Below the pieces are notes generated by a model. The model made no database searches. It saw only the letters and a list, made by a program, of their open reading frames with translations, and was not told the DNA's origin. 50,417 bases of DNA from Microvirga splendida (GTDB lineage: Bacteria > Pseudomonadota > Alphaproteobacteria > Rhizobiales > Beijerinckiaceae), in assembly GCF_016427565.1 (NCBI RefSeq), contig NZ_JAELXT010000031.1, positions 1 through 50,417 of the forward strand, read 5' to 3'. Positions 25,568-34,410 of the stretch are shown one piece after another. Every line of letters starts with the position of its first letter. Positions within the stretch are counted from its first letter, which is position 1. Made by a program: the position numbers and the translations under genes.

Positions 25568-27012
25568 GCGAAGCGATCCCCCAGCAGGAATTCAAGGGCG
25601 CGGTCGAGACGGATATGAGGCATCTTGGCCATGCGGCCGGCCGCATCGACCGGCAGCTTTGGGGGCCGGAAACGCGGGAAGCGGAACGAGCCCGGCGGCA
25701 CCGCGCCCTGAAACACGGCCTCGGCACTTTCCGGCAGCTCGCCCGGAAAGATCGCCGCCTCCGCCTCCCCGTCGAAGATCTCGTCGCCCACCCGCTCGCC
25801 GGCCTCCGGGACGCCGGCGACGGCCCGCAGGGTCTCGCGCCCCTCGCGGATGGTTGTCTCCCGGGTGGCGCGCACGGAGGCGAGCGCCACGGTCCCGACC
25901 CTCGCCCCGGCGGCCTCGGTCCGGCGCGAGGCCCGGTTCACGAGCAGGCGCAGGATGGCGTCGAGCCGGTCGTGATCCGTGTGATGGATGTGATCGGCCT
26001 TGGTGGCCGCGAACAGGACCCGGTCGGCCCGGGGCGAGAACAGGCGCGACAAAAGCGTGTTGCGCCCGATCCGGAAAGCCATGAGCACCTGGTCCAGCGC
26101 CTCCTCGAGCTCCGCGAGGGCGACCGGTCCCGCATCGATGGCGGCGAGCACGTCCACCAGCACAATCTGGCGGTCGATGCGTTGGAAATGGTCGCGGAAG
26201 AACGGCCGAACCACATGGGTCTTGTAGGCCTCGAAACGCCGCTCCATGAGGGCCGCGAAGCTCCCGGCCGCAATCGGCTGGCCTTCCGGCAGATCGAGAG
26301 GCGCGAAGGTGAGCGCCGGCGAGCCGGCGAGATCGCCCGGCATGAGAAACCGCCCCGGCGGGGTGGTGGCCACCGCCTCCGATCCGGCACGAAGCGCCGT
26401 GAGGTAATCCTTGAAAGCCTCGCTCGCCTTCGCGGCGAGCAGCTCGTCGGACGCGCCGGACGGATCGAGGGTTTTCAAGGTTTCATGCCAGTGGCCCGCC
26501 ACCGGCGCGCGGTCGCGCTTGCGGCTTGCCTCGATAGTTTGGCGCGACCACTCGGCATAGCCGGCATCGAGCAGCGCCAGGTCGAGCAGCCATTCGCCCG
26601 GGTAATCCACGATATCGAGGGCGAGCGAGGCCGGTCCCGTGCGCCAGCCGGCCTTGCGCTCGTATTCGACATCCACCCGCAGTTCGCTGATCCGGTTGGT
26701 GGATTGCGGCCAGCGACGGCTCTCCGTGAGGGCCGCCATGTGCTCCTCATAGGGAAAGCGCGGCACCGCATCGTCCGGCTGATGCGCCAGATGCGCCCGC
26801 CGGATCCGCCCCTCGGCGGAGGCCCGGAAGGCCGGCAGGTTCGTGCCCCGCGTCAGATGATGGACGAGAGCCGTGGTGAAGACGGTCTTGCCGGAACGGG
26901 CGAGCCCGGTGACGCCGATGCGGAGGGAGGGCTGGACCAGCTGGCCGGAAGCCTCCCAGAGCGATTGCGCAGCAGACCCGGCGCGGGAGGCGAGATCAGT
27001 CAGAATAGGCAC
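25564..27012 (-). CDS. YcjX-family GTPase-like protein
   Basis: This is a P-loop protein of the YcjX family, which has GTPase activity in gamma-proteobacteria and is linked to membrane stress. From the GTG at 27012 (PILTDLASRAGSAAQ) the product has 482 residues. The Walker A motif GLARSGKT is at 36-43, with the family features IVDYPGEWLLDL, RQIVLVDVLAAIDAG and LFAATKADHIHH (a TKAD guanine-specificity motif). The frame is open upstream to 27138, but that part is not protein-like. The ribosome site at 27012 is weak, so the start is approximate. It is coupled to the YcjF-like gene. Confidence 0.88.
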   Translation of the reverse strand: MPILTDLASRAGSAAQSLWEASGQLVQPSLRIGVTGLARSGKTVFTTALVHHLTRGTNLPAFRASAEGRIRRAHLAHQPDDAVPRFPYEEHMAALTESRRWPQSTNRISELRVDVEYERKAGWRTGPASLALDIVDYPGEWLLDLALLDAGYAEWSRQTIEASRKRDRAPVAGHWHETLKTLDPSGASDELLAAKASEAFKDYLTALRAGSEAVATTPPGRFLMPGDLAGSPALTFAPLDLPEGQPIAAGSFAALMERRFEAYKTHVVRPFFRDHFQRIDRQIVLVDVLAAIDAGPVALAELEEALDQVLMAFRIGRNTLLSRLFSPRADRVLFAATKADHIHHTDHDRLDAILRLLVNRASRRTEAAGARVGTVALASVRATRETTIREGRETLRAVAGVPEAGERVGDEIFDGEAEAAIFPGELPESAEAVFQGAVPPGSFRFPRFRPPKLPVDAAGRMAKMPHIRLDRALEFLLGDRFA

Positions 27013-27153
27013 TGGAACCCGGACGTTGTGAGCGTTCGAGTTCAGATGGGGTCGAATGGGCCAATTGCCAAGCCAGGCCCGAATAGGCCAAGCCCAGGCT
27101 TGCGAGGGCTGTCGGTCACCCGGCCACGAGCCAGGCACCCGCCGAATGAACCC

Positions 27154-27183
27154 GACAGGCGCACTGCCTCGAGAGGGCCTGTC
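27154..27183 (-). terminator. possible hairpin at the end of the first RTX gene
   Basis: GACAGGC (27154-27160) and GCCTGTC (27177-27183) pair around 16 bases, overlapping the stop codon region. There is no T-tract, so a terminator role is weak. Confidence 0.3.
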
Positions 27184-29518
27184 AGATCACGAAGAAGTCG
27201 TTGGCGGTGACAGCGGTCTTTTTCTTGAATTCGGCGATTTCGATGGCCCGGCCGGACCCTGAACCGTCGGCATCGTAGGAGAGCACGCCCTTGGCCTTGT
27301 TGTAGATCAGGTAGTCGTTCTTGTCCTTGGCCTCGTCGCCAATTTTGAAGAAGGCCTTCTTCAGCTTGGCCGGAGCAGCCTCCGAGCCCGCTTTGCCGAG
27401 CTTCTTGAAGATCTTGTTGTCCAGCCAGATCGCGTCGTCTTTCGCCTTGAAGTCGGAGATTTTGTCGAGGTTCTTTTTCTTGTTCGGCTTGGTGTCGAAC
27501 ACGAAGAGGTCCCTGCCCGCGCCTCCGAAGAGCGTGTCCTTGCCGGCGCCGCCATCGATCGTGTCGTCGCCGTCCATCCCACGGAGCACATTGTTTGTGG
27601 CCGTACCTGTGATGGTGTTGGACAGCTCGTTCCCCGTTCCGCGAACGGCGGTGCCCGTCAAGGTCAGGTTGGTGCCGCCATTCGTCAGGGCGGCATCCCG
27701 ATCCGCCAGGATCGTCACGCTGTCGTCACCGGACAGCATCATGCCGCCGAGGGCGCCGTATTGTGCCAGGGAGAGGGTGTAGCTGTTGCCAGTGCGGGCA
27801 TCGAACATATCCACGCCCTTGGCTGCGAGCGCGGAAATCTGCGCGGCCGAGAGCCCCGCCAGGCTGGCGCCGGTCCCGGACAGGGTGACGGTGTCCGCTT
27901 CCGAGAGCTGCAGGGAACCCAGCGCCGCATATTGCTCCATGGACAGGGTGAGCCTGCCGTCGGAGGCATCGAGCACGTCGATGCCCCTGGCGGCGAGCGA
28001 GGAGATCTGCCCGGCCGAGAGGCCTGCCAAGGTCGCGCCGGTGCCGGACAGGGCAACTGTGTCCGAGGCAGTGAGCTTGAGTGAGCCGAGAGCCGCGTAC
28101 TGCTCCATCGACAGGGTCAGCCGGTTGTCGGATGCATCGAGCTCGTCGATGCCCTTGGCAGCCATGATGGCGAGCCCCCCGGCGGTCAGTGCCGACAGGG
28201 CATCGCCGGCGCCGGACAGGGTGACGGTGTCCGCTTCCGAGAGCTGCAGGGAGCCGAGCGCCGCATATTGTTCCATCGACAGGGTGAACCTGTCGTCGGC
28301 GGCATCCAGGCGATCGATGCCCCGAGCGGACAGGGCATCCAACTGCGTGGCCGTAAACGCACCGAAAGCCGCGCCCGCGTCCTTCAGCACCAGGAAATCG
28401 ACACCACTGAGCTTGTAGGACTGGATCTGAGTGTCCTCGAGGCCGTCCAGTTCAGCCTTTGTGACCGACAATGTCAGTGCATCGGAATGGGTGAACGGCA
28501 GCATCCCCACCGTTCGGAATTGCTCCAGGGACAGATCGAGGACATCGTCGGACGCATCGATCGCATCGACGCCCTTGACGATGAATTCCTCCATCGCTGC
28601 GTCGCTCAAGGACGCCAGGACCTGGCCGGTCTCGACCAGAGTCACAGTGCCGATTCCACCTGCCTTGATGGCGGCGATATCCTCCGCTGTGAGGTCCTCC
28701 AGCTCGGCAAGGCTGACCTCCAGGGTGACCGTGCCCTGCCCTTGCAGGGCGATCTCCTTGATGGCGCTGTACTTGTCCCATGTCAGGACAAGCTTGCCGC
28801 CGGTCACCTCGATCACGTTGATGCGGTTTGCGACGAGTTTGGCCAGGTCGTCCGCCGAGAGATCGGCAAAGTTCTCGCCTTCGTCCCTGACCGTGACCGT
28901 GACCGTGCCCGTGCCCTGGTCTCCGGTGAGAACGATACCGGTGTCGGCGATTGCTTTAGCCTGGGATGCGTCGAGGCTTTGCTCGACTATGTTCTCCCCA
29001 TTCGCCATCAGAAAGATCGCATCGAAGCCCTTCGCGGACAGCTCCCTGATTTCCTCGGCCGAAAACCCGATATCAACCCTTGTGCTGTTGATGGTCACGG
29101 CGTCTTCGGGAGAGAAGCTCATCTCCGAACTGGCGATGGCGCGGGCAGCTTCATGGCTCAAGCGGATGGAGTCATCGGTTGCGTTGATGATGTCGATGCC
29201 ATTCGCCTTGATGGCATTGATGAAGTTGTCGGACATGCGACCAAGCTCTGCGCCCGTATCCTCCATCGTGACCCTGTCGCCGGCGCTGCAGGTCACGTCT
29301 CTCAAGCACGAAACCTGATCGGGTGTTAATGTCAGGACGTCGGATGTGGAATTGATCGAGACGACGTTGTTGTCCTGCAGCCCTAGGAAATCATCAACGC
29401 TCATGCTGGCGATCACCTCTGGGCCATCAAGAATTACGATCTTGTCTCCGAGAGGCAGCTCCCTCTGATCCGCGAGGTACTCGAAGTATTCGGCTACTGA
29501 AAATTCTCTTAGAGCCAT
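27182..29518 (-). CDS. large RTX-type secreted protein with 56-residue repeats (paralog A)
   Basis: The product has 778 residues and no Sec signal peptide. The N-terminus (REFSVAEYFEYLADQ; LPLGDKIVILDG) is shared with paralog B at 29837. Residues about 50-590 hold at least eight 56-residue units of the form helix LSAAQISALAAK, strand GIDVLDASD, helix LTLSMEQYAALG, strand ADTVTLSGTG. Residues about 620-665 contain RTX nonapeptides (GMDGDDTIDGGAGKDTLFGG), which bind calcium. The last 110 residues, ending ANDFFVI, are a shared C-terminal module, probably the type I secretion signal. No transporter gene is nearby. AGGA ten bases before ATG 29518 supports the start. The function (adhesin, matrix or enzyme) is unknown. 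Confidence 0.85.
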   Translation of the reverse strand: MALREFSVAEYFEYLADQRELPLGDKIVILDGPEVIASMSVDDFLGLQDNNVVSINSTSDVLTLTPDQVSCLRDVTCSAGDRVTMEDTGAELGRMSDNFINAIKANGIDIINATDDSIRLSHEAARAIASSEMSFSPEDAVTINSTRVDIGFSAEEIRELSAKGFDAIFLMANGENIVEQSLDASQAKAIADTGIVLTGDQGTGTVTVTVRDEGENFADLSADDLAKLVANRINVIEVTGGKLVLTWDKYSAIKEIALQGQGTVTLEVSLAELEDLTAEDIAAIKAGGIGTVTLVETGQVLASLSDAAMEEFIVKGVDAIDASDDVLDLSLEQFRTVGMLPFTHSDALTLSVTKAELDGLEDTQIQSYKLSGVDFLVLKDAGAAFGAFTATQLDALSARGIDRLDAADDRFTLSMEQYAALGSLQLSEADTVTLSGAGDALSALTAGGLAIMAAKGIDELDASDNRLTLSMEQYAALGSLKLTASDTVALSGTGATLAGLSAGQISSLAARGIDVLDASDGRLTLSMEQYAALGSLQLSEADTVTLSGTGASLAGLSAAQISALAAKGVDMFDARTGNSYTLSLAQYGALGGMMLSGDDSVTILADRDAALTNGGTNLTLTGTAVRGTGNELSNTITGTATNNVLRGMDGDDTIDGGAGKDTLFGGAGRDLFVFDTKPNKKKNLDKISDFKAKDDAIWLDNKIFKKLGKAGSEAAPAKLKKAFFKIGDEAKDKNDYLIYNKAKGVLSYDADGSGSGRAIEIAEFKKKTAVTANDFFVI
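27879..28300 (-). repeat. 168-bp coding repeats, nearly identical copies 336 bp apart
   Basis: Inside paralog A, the block starting GACAGGGTGACGGTGTCCGC at 27879 recurs at 28215, exactly 336 bases (two 56-codon units) away. It continues for about 85 bases with only a few substitutions, through AGCGCCGCATATTG and GACAGGGTGA. The unit between them is more diverged. This indicates recent duplication of a two-unit block or gene conversion. Confidence 0.85.
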
Positions 29519-29836
29519 GATGGTCGGGTCCTGACACTGACGAATGGGAGCCCTGCCGTTTCGGCAGAAGTGCTCGCAACCATGTATATGTTACATTACA
29601 TTGTTTCGTAAGCGCAATATCCTGGTGCATAGGGATTTCGGTTTAGCTTAATGCCGCCTCTGCAGATTGGCGGGCTCTCGCCGGGGTCGGGATAAGGCTG
29701 CAGCAGCCGCGCATTCACAAGACCGAGGACGAGCCGACCGACGTCTCATTCCCTTCCGGCAGCCGCAGCCCTGCACGCCGTGACGAACAGGGCGCCCGCC
29801 GGATGGCCCGGCAGGCGTTTGCGAACTTCAACAGCC
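29519..29836. other. 318-base gap between the two RTX paralogs
   Basis: No gene is supported here. The right part should hold the promoter of paralog A (-); an AT-rich stretch at 29584-29612 with repeated TTACA/ATGT words is the likeliest site. Downstream of paralog B, GCCCGCCGG/CCGGCAGGC (29794-29816) forms a 9-bp hairpin with one wobble, a possible terminator without a T-tract. Confidence 0.5.
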
Positions 29837-31873
29837 TCAGATGACGAAGAAGTCGTGGTAGGCGAGCTTTTCCTTGTTGGAAAGCGTGGCGATCTTCACC
29901 TGGGCCTTGGAGCCGGTGCCGTCCTGATCGTAATAGAGGCTACCCGTCTTCTTGTCGTAGACGATGCGGTCCTCGCGATCCTGCGCCTTCTTGCCCTCGG
30001 TGAACATGTCCTTCTTCAATTTCTTGCCATTGGACGTGCCGGAGCCCAGCTTGGTGAAGTACTTGTTGTCGAGATGGAAGCTGTCGTCTCGGCTCTTGAA
30101 GTCCAGCACCTTGTCCACGTTGCGGGACTTGTGCGGCCGGGTGTCGAACACGAACGTGTCCTTGCCAGATCCGCCACTCAGCTGATCCTTGCCAAGCCCG
30201 CCATAGAGGAAATCGTTACCCTCCAGTCCGGCGAGGATGTTGTTCTTCGCATTGCCGCTGAGGGTGTTGGCAAGGCTGTTGCCGGTGCCGCGAATGGCGT
30301 TGCCGGTCAGGGTCAGATCGGTGCTGCCATTCGACAGGACGACATCGCTTTCAGCGAGGACCGTCGTGCGGTCGCCCGCAGCCAGCTTGATGGAGCCGAG
30401 GGCATTGTACTGGGCTGACGACAGCGTGTAGCTGTCGTCGCTTGCATCGAGTTCATCGATGCCGGCAAGAGACAAGGCCGCGATCTGCGCAACCGAAAGG
30501 CTGCTCAGCTTCGCACCGGAATCCCGCACACTGATGGCATCGGATGACGTCAGCTTCGTTGACCCAAGTGCATTGAACTGATCCAGCGACAGGGCAAGAC
30601 GGCCGTCGGTGGCATCGATAAGGCTGACGCCCTTGGATGACAGAGCCGCGATTTCGGCGGCCGTGAGAGCAGCCACGGCGTGCCCATGATCCACCAGGAT
30701 CAGGTTGTCGACGCCCTTTGCCTTCGCCTCGGCCGCTTGCGTATTGGTCAACGCCCGCGCCTCAGCGGCAGACAGCGACACCGTGACTGCATCCGAGGCG
30801 GCAAAGGTCATCCCAGCCGCGGCCTTGTACTGCGCGTAGGTGAGCGACAGGGCATCGTCGCTCGCATCGAGAACGTCCGCGCCTTTGCTTTTCAAAGCTT
30901 CGATCTGCTGGACGCTCAAGGAGGACAGAGCACTCCCTGTTTCCTTGACGGAGAGAATATCGACGCCCCGTTGGGCCATTTTCGCGAGTTCTGTCGCACC
31001 CAGACCCGTCAGATCGGCAGCGCTCAATTCCACGGTGAACTCGTCAAAGGGATCGAACACGACCGACCGAGGCCATTCAGGCGGGTACGAGCCGGTATAG
31101 TCTGCTTTGAGAACATTGTACTGGTCGAATGATAGGGTCAGCACATTATCGATTGCATCGATAACAAAGGGGTCCCTGGATGCGAGATCGGCAAGCTCAG
31201 CGACCGACAGACGGGCAATGTCCACTCCATCGTCCGCAAGAACAATGATGCCAGGTTTCTCGATTGAGATGCCTGATGCCACCAGCGCCTTAGCCTGAGC
31301 GGCACCGAGCCTTACCGGGACCCATCCGGTTGATGTAGTTACGCTAATAAATCCAATCCACTCGACGCCCATGTTCTGAAGGGCCATGATTTCAGGGGCT
31401 GAGAAGAAAGTGGCGTTAAGAGTGCCGAGAGGTACATCTTCGATAAAGAGACTTGTCGGCTCAGAGAATACGATATCGGTTGCTAGGAGCTCCCTTGCCA
31501 CTTCAAGAGTGAGCATGAAACTAACCCAACTAGGGTCGATGACGCTGACGCCTTTCTCACTCAGAGCCTGGGCGCCCCCAGCCTCCAGATAAGAAGAAAT
31601 GAGATTCCTTGCATCCTTCAGGGTCACCTTATCATCGGCGCCGAAGCCAACGGTTCCAAGTGCTTGGAACTGTGCAAGATTCAGGGTCAGGACATTGTCA
31701 GTCGCGTTGAGCAGGGTGACGTGGTTGCCGGCCAGCAGCTGGATATCGTTTTCGTGAAGCGTCTGGAGGGCGCCCGAGCTGTCGACGATCTCGATGGTGT
31801 CTCCCGCGGGGAGCGGTATCCCTGAAACGATATGCGCGCGATATTGAGCAACCGTAAATACTTGAACAGCCAT
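29837..31873 (-). CDS. large RTX-type secreted protein with 56-residue repeats (paralog B)
   Basis: The product is 678 residues from ATG 31873, which has AGGGG eight bases upstream; the frame is open to 31930 without support. The N-terminus (AVQVFTVAQYRAHIVSG; LPAGDTIEIVDSSG) aligns with paralog A. At least six repeat units follow, with hallmark lines such as NVLTLNLAQFQALG, GADVLDASDDALSLTYAQY, GVSLIDATDGRLALSLDQF and GIDELDASDDSYTLSSAQY. An RTX patch (GLEGNDFLYGGLGKDQLSGG) and the C-terminal module ending YHDFFVI complete it. The units are more diverged than in paralog A. It is probably exported by a type I system encoded elsewhere. Confidence 0.85.
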   Translation of the reverse strand: MAVQVFTVAQYRAHIVSGIPLPAGDTIEIVDSSGALQTLHENDIQLLAGNHVTLLNATDNVLTLNLAQFQALGTVGFGADDKVTLKDARNLISSYLEAGGAQALSEKGVSVIDPSWVSFMLTLEVARELLATDIVFSEPTSLFIEDVPLGTLNATFFSAPEIMALQNMGVEWIGFISVTTSTGWVPVRLGAAQAKALVASGISIEKPGIIVLADDGVDIARLSVAELADLASRDPFVIDAIDNVLTLSFDQYNVLKADYTGSYPPEWPRSVVFDPFDEFTVELSAADLTGLGATELAKMAQRGVDILSVKETGSALSSLSVQQIEALKSKGADVLDASDDALSLTYAQYKAAAGMTFAASDAVTVSLSAAEARALTNTQAAEAKAKGVDNLILVDHGHAVAALTAAEIAALSSKGVSLIDATDGRLALSLDQFNALGSTKLTSSDAISVRDSGAKLSSLSVAQIAALSLAGIDELDASDDSYTLSSAQYNALGSIKLAAGDRTTVLAESDVVLSNGSTDLTLTGNAIRGTGNSLANTLSGNAKNNILAGLEGNDFLYGGLGKDQLSGGSGKDTFVFDTRPHKSRNVDKVLDFKSRDDSFHLDNKYFTKLGSGTSNGKKLKKDMFTEGKKAQDREDRIVYDKKTGSLYYDQDGTGSKAQVKIATLSNKEKLAYHDFFVI

Positions 31874-32158
31874 TGAAATTCCCCTGCCACAGAATGAGAG
31901 CACCGCTTTCAGACCACCTGCATGATGCAAGGGGATTCAAAGCAACACCGTTTTATTACACAGAGCTTCGGGGCTGTATATTCCTAAAGGTGACGTGAAG
32001 CGGCAGGGAAACGTAGATCGCAGCAATGCCGAGAGCCGCATCGGTTGACACCATGAGGCGCGCGAACCGCCTGAGCGCACAGGGGATGTGAAATCGGCAC
32101 ACGGCACGCCTGCCCCTGGCAGGTCCGCTCAACCTTTTGTCAGGCAAGCCCGGCCTTG

Positions 32159-33214
32159 TCATCGCTCGATGTTCTGTGGTCCGCTCTGCGACGCTTCGGC
32201 CTTCTGCGCGGATGCCTTCGCGGTCTCCTGAACCTTCGCGACCGCCCGCTCGATCGCACCCTCCACGAGATCGGGGCTCGCGCGCAGGGCACCGAGTTCG
32301 AAGGCCGACATGGCAAGCATCACGTGCGCGAGGTTGGGCAGAGGGGTTCCGTCCTCCGAGAACAGCCTCAGGTCATCGCTCGGGCCAAGGCCCAGGCCCT
32401 CCACCATCCGGCCAGCATAGTTGCGGTGGCGCTGCTCTTCCGAGGGGCAGGCCATCGCGACCTGAACCTTCGCGGCAGGCTTGGACGCAATGGCTGGCTT
32501 CTGCGCAGGCTTGCGGCGAGTGGCGACGAGCGGCTTGGCGGGCTTCGGCTTCTCACCCATGCCGGCCGCGATGCTCGGCACCCGATATTGCGGCGTCTTC
32601 GGCGCCATCGGGATCACCATGGAGACCCGGCCGGGCTTGCCGCTGGGGCCGGCTTTCGCGGTGTAGCGCACCGCCCCACCCTTCTTTCTGCGCGAGGCGA
32701 GGTATTGAGCCCGCACCGTGCCGCCGATGCCTCGCACGGCCAGCATCGCCATGCCGCCGATGCCGGTGGCGACGTTGCACTCGGCCGGCGCCCAGCGGCG
32801 CACGATGTCGAGGGCGGACTTGCGGTTGAACTCGAGATAATAGCGCCGCAGCAGGGTGGCGGCGGCATCGGCGCTGTGATCGGCCGAGGCGAAGCCCACA
32901 TGGCCTTCGCTATCGGTGGCCAGCTCTCCGTTCCAGCGGGCGCTCTTGATGCACCAGTAATTGTTGAGCTTCACGCAGCGGGTGACGAACGGGCGCTCGG
33001 CCCGGAACAGGGCCGCCACCGCCACCACAGGCTTCGGCTCCAGGGAATCCATGGCCTCGGAGCGCCAGTTGGTGACCTCGCGGCTCTCGGGCTCGTAGCG
33101 TGCCGCGAGGACCTGCGGCTCCGCCTGCGCAGCATCGCCGCCGGGAGGCTGCGCGTCGCCCGGCATGAGCCCACGAACCGCCAGGGCGAGCGCGTAGAAC
33201 GTCTGAAGCACCAT
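32159..33214 (-). CDS. conserved hypothetical protein with Lys/Pro/Ala-rich middle
   Basis: The product has 351 residues and is not recognised. The N-terminus (VLQTFYALALAVRGLMPGDA) is hydrophobic and could be a signal peptide or anchor. Residues about 55-150 form the most protein-like domain, with cysteines in TRCVKLNNYWCIKSARWNGE and RRWAPAECN that could form disulphides, and an AAATLLRRYYLEFNRKSA helix. A basic Pro/Ala/Lys linker follows (210-265), then a helical C-terminal domain with CPSEEQRHRNYAGRMVEGLG. The ribosome site is weak. It is a single gene, divergent from the GNAT gene. Confidence 0.7.
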   Translation of the reverse strand: MVLQTFYALALAVRGLMPGDAQPPGGDAAQAEPQVLAARYEPESREVTNWRSEAMDSLEPKPVVAVAALFRAERPFVTRCVKLNNYWCIKSARWNGELATDSEGHVGFASADHSADAAATLLRRYYLEFNRKSALDIVRRWAPAECNVATGIGGMAMLAVRGIGGTVRAQYLASRRKKGGAVRYTAKAGPSGKPGRVSMVIPMAPKTPQYRVPSIAAGMGEKPKPAKPLVATRRKPAQKPAIASKPAAKVQVAMACPSEEQRHRNYAGRMVEGLGLGPSDDLRLFSEDGTPLPNLAHVMLAMSAFELGALRASPDLVEGAIERAVAKVQETAKASAQKAEASQSGPQNIER

Positions 33215-33367
33215 GATGAGGATCAGCCCCCGCTTCGGCCGAGAACAATCGGGAAGGTTTCAGGCCAAACGATGGTGGGAGCCCATAGGTTCACCTTAAA
33301 CCTTTGCCTTGACCGGCGCGGCCGCACATCCCACGAATGCTCTGCCCCAACCGTGCAGCAGGGATCC

Positions 33368-33889
33368 ATGACGCCCGACATCCAGATCCGCGCTCTCGAT
33401 GCGTCCGACGCCCAGGCCTTCCGCACGTTGAGGCTTGAAGCGCTCGCCGGCTCGCCGGAGGCGTTCGGCGCCAGCTACGAGGAGGATGAGGCGCTCCCGC
33501 TCGAAACCATCCGGACGCGCCTGTCGTCCCACCCCAATGCCGTGTTCGGGGCATTCGCAGGCGATACGCTCGTCGGCATGGCGGGCTTTGCCGTCTACGA
33601 CCGGGTGAAGGCCCGCCACAAGGGCGTGCTCTGGGGCGTCTACGTGAAGCCGGAATGGCGCGGGCACCATGTGGGCAAGAGGCTCGTTCAGCGCGTGATC
33701 GACCACGCCGCCCGACATGTGATTATGGTTGAGGCGGCCGTGGGGCTCACGAATGACGGCGCCCGGCGCACCTATCACGCCCTCGGGTTCCAGCCATACG
33801 GCATCCAGCGCAAGGCCCTCCGCGTCGGCGACACGTTCTACGACGAGGAGCTGCTCTTTCTCGACCTGCCGCAGCCGGCAGAGGACTAA
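33368..33889 (+). CDS. GNAT family N-acetyltransferase
   Basis: The product has 173 residues. The acetyl-CoA binding motif A is LWGVYVKPEWRGHHVGKRLV (about 98-117; the R-x-x-G-x-G/A loop is RGHHVG), followed by the typical N-D-G-A-R-R-T-Y-H-A-L-G-F motif B. The substrate is unknown: members acetylate small molecules, peptides or proteins. ATG 33368 follows AGGGAT. Its stop overlaps the stop of the convergent SixA-like gene by four bases. Confidence 0.9.
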   Translation: MTPDIQIRALDASDAQAFRTLRLEALAGSPEAFGASYEEDEALPLETIRTRLSSHPNAVFGAFAGDTLVGMAGFAVYDRVKARHKGVLWGVYVKPEWRGHHVGKRLVQRVIDHAARHVIMVEAAVGLTNDGARRTYHALGFQPYGIQRKALRVGDTFYDEELLFLDLPQPAED

Positions 33890-34410
33890 TCGTCGTCGTC
33901 GCTGCCCAGCGTTTTCGGCGTCACGAAACGCTCGAGACGGCCGGACTTCTGAGCGACGTCGCCCCAGCTCTCAAGCTCGAAGTCGATCACGGCGAGACCG
34001 GCGGTCGGGTATTTCTGGCCGAGCCGCAGGATGCTGTCCATGTCGCCCTCGCCGATGAGGTGCTTGGCCAGTTCCTCGAACCCGGGATTGTGACCGATGA
34101 GCAGGAGGGTGCCGGTCCCGGGCTCCACCTCGCGCATCACCTCCAGCAGGCGCCCCACGGGCGCCTCGTAGATCCTCCCGTCGGGCCGCATCTCGATCTC
34201 GCCCAGGATCGGCTGAACCCGCTCCCAGGTCTCCTGCGTGCGCCGGGCCGAGGAGACGATGGCGAGGTCGGGCTCGAGCCGCTCCTTTTTCAGGTAGCTT
34301 CCCATGACGAGCGCGGCGTCCTGGCCGCGCTTGGCGAGGGGGCGATCCAGGTCGAGGGTCCCCGGGGGCCAGGCGGCCTTGGCGTGGCGGAGGAGCAGAA
34401 GGCGGAGCAT
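33886..34410 (-). CDS. SixA-like histidine phosphatase
   Basis: The product has 174 residues. The phosphoglycerate mutase-like catalytic motif LLRHAKAAW has the phospho-accepting His9, with the second histidine in LLLIGHNPGFEEL (His107) and the arginine in SSARRTQETW. SixA proteins dephosphorylate phosphohistidines on HPt or PTS proteins; the target here is unknown. The C-terminus is acidic (GSDDDD). Its ATG overlaps the stop of the MoxR gene (34410-34412), so the two are translationally coupled. Confidence 0.88.
   Translation of the reverse strand: MLRLLLLRHAKAAWPPGTLDLDRPLAKRGQDAALVMGSYLKKERLEPDLAIVSSARRTQETWERVQPILGEIEMRPDGRIYEAPVGRLLEVMREVEPGTGTLLLIGHNPGFEELAKHLIGEGDMDSILRLGQKYPTAGLAVIDFELESWGDVAQKSGRLERFVTPKTLGSDDDD

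Noticed and set aside
27800..28300. Regular repeats that might be taken for a CRISPR array
   Set aside because: The period is 168 bases in frame with a coding repeat of 56 residues. There are no short identical repeats with unique spacers and no cas genes.
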